Positions 39,803 to 41,222 of a stretch of DNA of 41,222 nt are shown here, in pieces. Below the pieces are notes generated by a model, which did not search any database, was not told the DNA's origin, and saw only the letters and a program-made list of their open reading frames with translations. Each line of letters opens with the position of its first letter. Within the stretch, counting starts at the first letter, position 1. Source of the DNA: Desulfosporosinus sp. OT. GTDB lineage: Bacteria; Bacillota; Desulfitobacteriia; Desulfitobacteriales; Desulfitobacteriaceae. Made by a program: the position numbers and the translations under genes. The stretch covers positions 1-41,222 of the forward strand of contig NZ_AGAF01000142.1 of the NCBI RefSeq assembly GCF_000224515.1, read 5' to 3'.

Positions 39803-39931
39803 GCTTTCGCCATCCTTTCGTGCTACCTATATTTAATCTAAGTGGAGTACCTTCATTGCTTGTCCTGTCCTTCTAGGCTATGCGGTTACAGTCCGTAGCG
39901 TTCTAAGCTTTTTCGGCATTGATATCGGTGC

Positions 39932-39960
39932 ATAAAAATAACGCCCTCATCTAAGGCGTT
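39932..39960 (-). terminator. Terminator after the phage tail genes
   Basis: On the minus strand AACGCC, an 8-base loop, GGCGTT, then ATTTTTATG. It separates the tail genes from the lysis cassette. Confidence 0.75.
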
Positions 39961-40035
39961 TCATTTTGAAAATCGCAAGCGCTTGCCAATTTGAAATCGT
40001 GCACTAGAGAAACTTCACTCACATCTTGCGTCGGT

Positions 40036-40143
40036 CTATTGCGTAATACCTAATTCTAATTTAATTTGTGCTAAATACCTTTCAGGCACTTCTTCAATCG
40101 TACTCAATCCTTTACTGACCCTCAATGCCCATAATTTAACCAT
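40036..40143 (-). CDS. Very small phage protein, XkdX/CD1375-like (35 residues)
   Basis: The ATG at 40143 overlaps the preceding gene's end by 8 bases. The product MVKLWALRVSKGLSTIEEVP then ERYLAQIKLELGITQ matches the form of small phage proteins (XkdX- or CD1375-like) found right after tail-fibre genes and before holins. Function unknown. Coupled translation is likely. Confidence 0.75.
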   Translation of the reverse strand: MVKLWALRVSKGLSTIEEVPERYLAQIKLELGITQ

Positions 40144-40393
40144 TCTTTAACGCCTCCAATTCTGTACTTAGTCGTTCAACCTCTCCCATCAAGTAAACAA
40201 CAGTGTCCGCTACAGTTTCGACATCTTCCTTTGTGGGACCAACTTCGTTTTTTGCAATTTGCTTATTTTCATAGAACCACTTAGGAGTTACAGAGTACCC
40301 TGTTTCAGTGATTTTTATGTTGAAATCATTGGGATCTGCTCCTTGTTGTATTAGTTCTTGCTCTACCTGCTCAAGTGTAATTACTTCTTCCAT
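40136..40393 (-). CDS. Small phage tail-region protein
   Basis: 85 residues, starting 3 bases after the previous gene's stop. The middle holds TETGYSVTPKWFYENKQIAKNEVGPT and the end is a coiled coil (VETVADTVVYLMGEVERLSTELEALKNG). Proteins of this build accompany tail appendage genes in Firmicute phages. Exact role unknown. Confidence 0.7.
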   Translation of the reverse strand: MEEVITLEQVEQELIQQGADPNDFNIKITETGYSVTPKWFYENKQIAKNEVGPTKEDVETVADTVVYLMGEVERLSTELEALKNG

Positions 40394-40396
40394 CGA

Positions 40397-41044
40397 TTAC
40401 TCCCCCCATATTTTATTGATATCAGCATGTAGCCATGAAGAATCCGAAGCACATTTGGCATGGATTCGAACATAGTATTCTCCTGTCAACGCGGAAACAT
40501 CTAAAGCCAAAATTCCAGTAAGGCCCAACGAACTTTGCATTGCATCATATACAGACGCTGAACCAGCGGGATTAGAACTTACAATAAGATAAAATGTGGG
40601 ATTTCCTACCGCCGAGTATCTTGTAACGGCTACGTCAGCTTTCAATGTTGTTATGTTGGATAGATCAACCTTTACAGGAGTAACATATGCCCGTTCCCCA
40701 TTTACAGCTTCTAAATGTAAGTGGTCAGTCTCTTTCGACTGCACGCCTGTGCCAGTACTATAGCCTGTACCCCAGACTAAATTTTCGATACCATGATTAT
40801 ATAGTATTGGGTTATTTGGGTTTATCAAAGTAAGCTCCCCGTTGTTTACAAAGATGGTTTGCCCATCTACAGTTACATGCCCTGCGATTGATTCTGTGGC
40901 TTTCGTTGCCAAATGCTCGACCACTTTAGCTTCTACCGTAGTACCGTCATTCATATTTACATTCGCTGCCTTAGTTACAGGAAAATAATTATCAAAACTC
41001 CCATCGGCCTTTTTACGCCTCATTTGAAAATTTTTATCAGCCAT
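40397..41044 (-). CDS. Phage tail appendage (tail fibre-like) protein
   Basis: 215 residues with GAGGGGAATC before the ATG. The start MADKNFQMRRKKADGSFDNY and PVTKAANVNMNDG is typical of N-terminal segments of tail fibre-like proteins in prophages of this group. The rest is a beta-rich domain (LKADVAVTRYSAVGNPTFYLIVSSNP), possibly carbohydrate-binding. It follows the partial fibre gene by 12 bases. Confidence 0.75.
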   Translation of the reverse strand: MADKNFQMRRKKADGSFDNYFPVTKAANVNMNDGTTVEAKVVEHLATKATESIAGHVTVDGQTIFVNNGELTLINPNNPILYNHGIENLVWGTGYSTGTGVQSKETDHLHLEAVNGERAYVTPVKVDLSNITTLKADVAVTRYSAVGNPTFYLIVSSNPAGSASVYDAMQSSLGLTGILALDVSALTGEYYVRIHAKCASDSSWLHADINKIWGE

Positions 41045-41056
41045 GATTCCCCTCCT

Positions 41057-41222
41057 CTAAATTTCTTGGTACCACCAATCACCGGCATTTAACGTAGGCT
41101 CCGTAGAGCTTGGAATAATATTTAACCCTGCCCCGGCTCCGATGTCATTCTCAAACGCAGAAAGTTTTGTTGGCATGTCCGTGATCTGAGATTTAGTGTG
41201 AGTGTGAGTACTTGCCGCCTTA
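41057..41222 (-). CDS. Phage tail fibre protein, C-terminal part (runs off right edge)
   Basis: The minus-strand frame is open from the edge to a stop at 41057: KAASTHTHTKSQITDMPTKL then SAFENDIGAG and a WWYQEI end. The HTHTKSQITDMP phrase is common in fibre proteins, where His-x-His pairs bind metal inside trimers. About 54 codons are visible, so the gene continues to the right with further late phage genes. Confidence 0.8.
   Translation of the reverse strand, partial: KAASTHTHTKSQITDMPTKLSAFENDIGAGAGLNIIPSSTEPTLNAGDWWYQEI

Overview
The window looks like chromosome of an anaerobic, spore-forming Firmicute close to Desulfosporosinus or Desulfitobacterium. This is inferred from gene content (aldehyde:ferredoxin oxidoreductase with a sigma-54 activator, Hyf-type membrane hydrogenase, blue-copper protein), moderate GC, strong Gram-positive ribosome binding sites and many rho-independent terminators. 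No database search was possible, so the genus is a suggestion.

Host part, 1 to about 17,243. A partial aldehyde:ferredoxin oxidoreductase (minus) and a GAF-PAS-AAA+-Fis sigma-54 activator (plus) diverge from a shared intergenic region holding a textbook -24/-12 promoter pointing at the oxidoreductase. A six-gene group 4 [NiFe] hydrogenase operon follows (minus, 10,699 down to 3,558; order like hyfB-C-E-F-G-I), with all nickel cysteines but no hyfH-type ferredoxin subunit and no cleavable C-terminal tail on the large subunit. Two tiny genes, a zinc-ribbon-like gene and a relic lead to a copper-related cluster: a cupredoxin with 45-bp tandem repeats behind a promoter with 11-bp-phased activator boxes, a decayed YtkA/FixH-like gene, and a TPR protein. 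A lipoprotein-like gene and a sensor kinase without its N-terminus end the host part.

Boundary. At 17,244-17,295 lies the 3' half of a tRNA-Pro(GGG) gene, the usual scar of tRNA-targeted integration. The orientation puts the mobile element to the right.

Element, about 17,296 to the right edge. The left part has small genes, divergent XRE regulators, and a plus-strand operon (FtsK-like ATPase, replication-relaxation-like protein, two small membrane proteins) followed by 12-bp iteron-like repeats. Next come accessory genes: a surface protein, a ComEC-like lipoprotein split by a frameshift plus a DUF3006-like partner, and two large unknowns. From 27.4 to 37.1 kb is a minus-strand accessory region: a frameshifted D12 adenine methylase under a LexA-like box, a three-gene operon with a PD-(D/E)XK nuclease, and four cargo genes that each follow a copy of the same ~45-bp repeat. 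Three of those repeats are preceded by broken copies of an XRE gene, and two of these by broken copies of a small conserved gene. An IS4-type element cuts the outermost copy. From 37.1 kb to the edge are phage-type genes: two holins, a subtilase-amidase fusion lysin, and tail-appendage genes.

The main candidate for something undescribed is the repeated module (small protein, XRE regulator, ~45-bp repeat, interchangeable cargo) together with the neighbouring nuclease operon. It looks like a cargo-swapping, possibly anti-phage, locus inside a hybrid prophage/integrative element.
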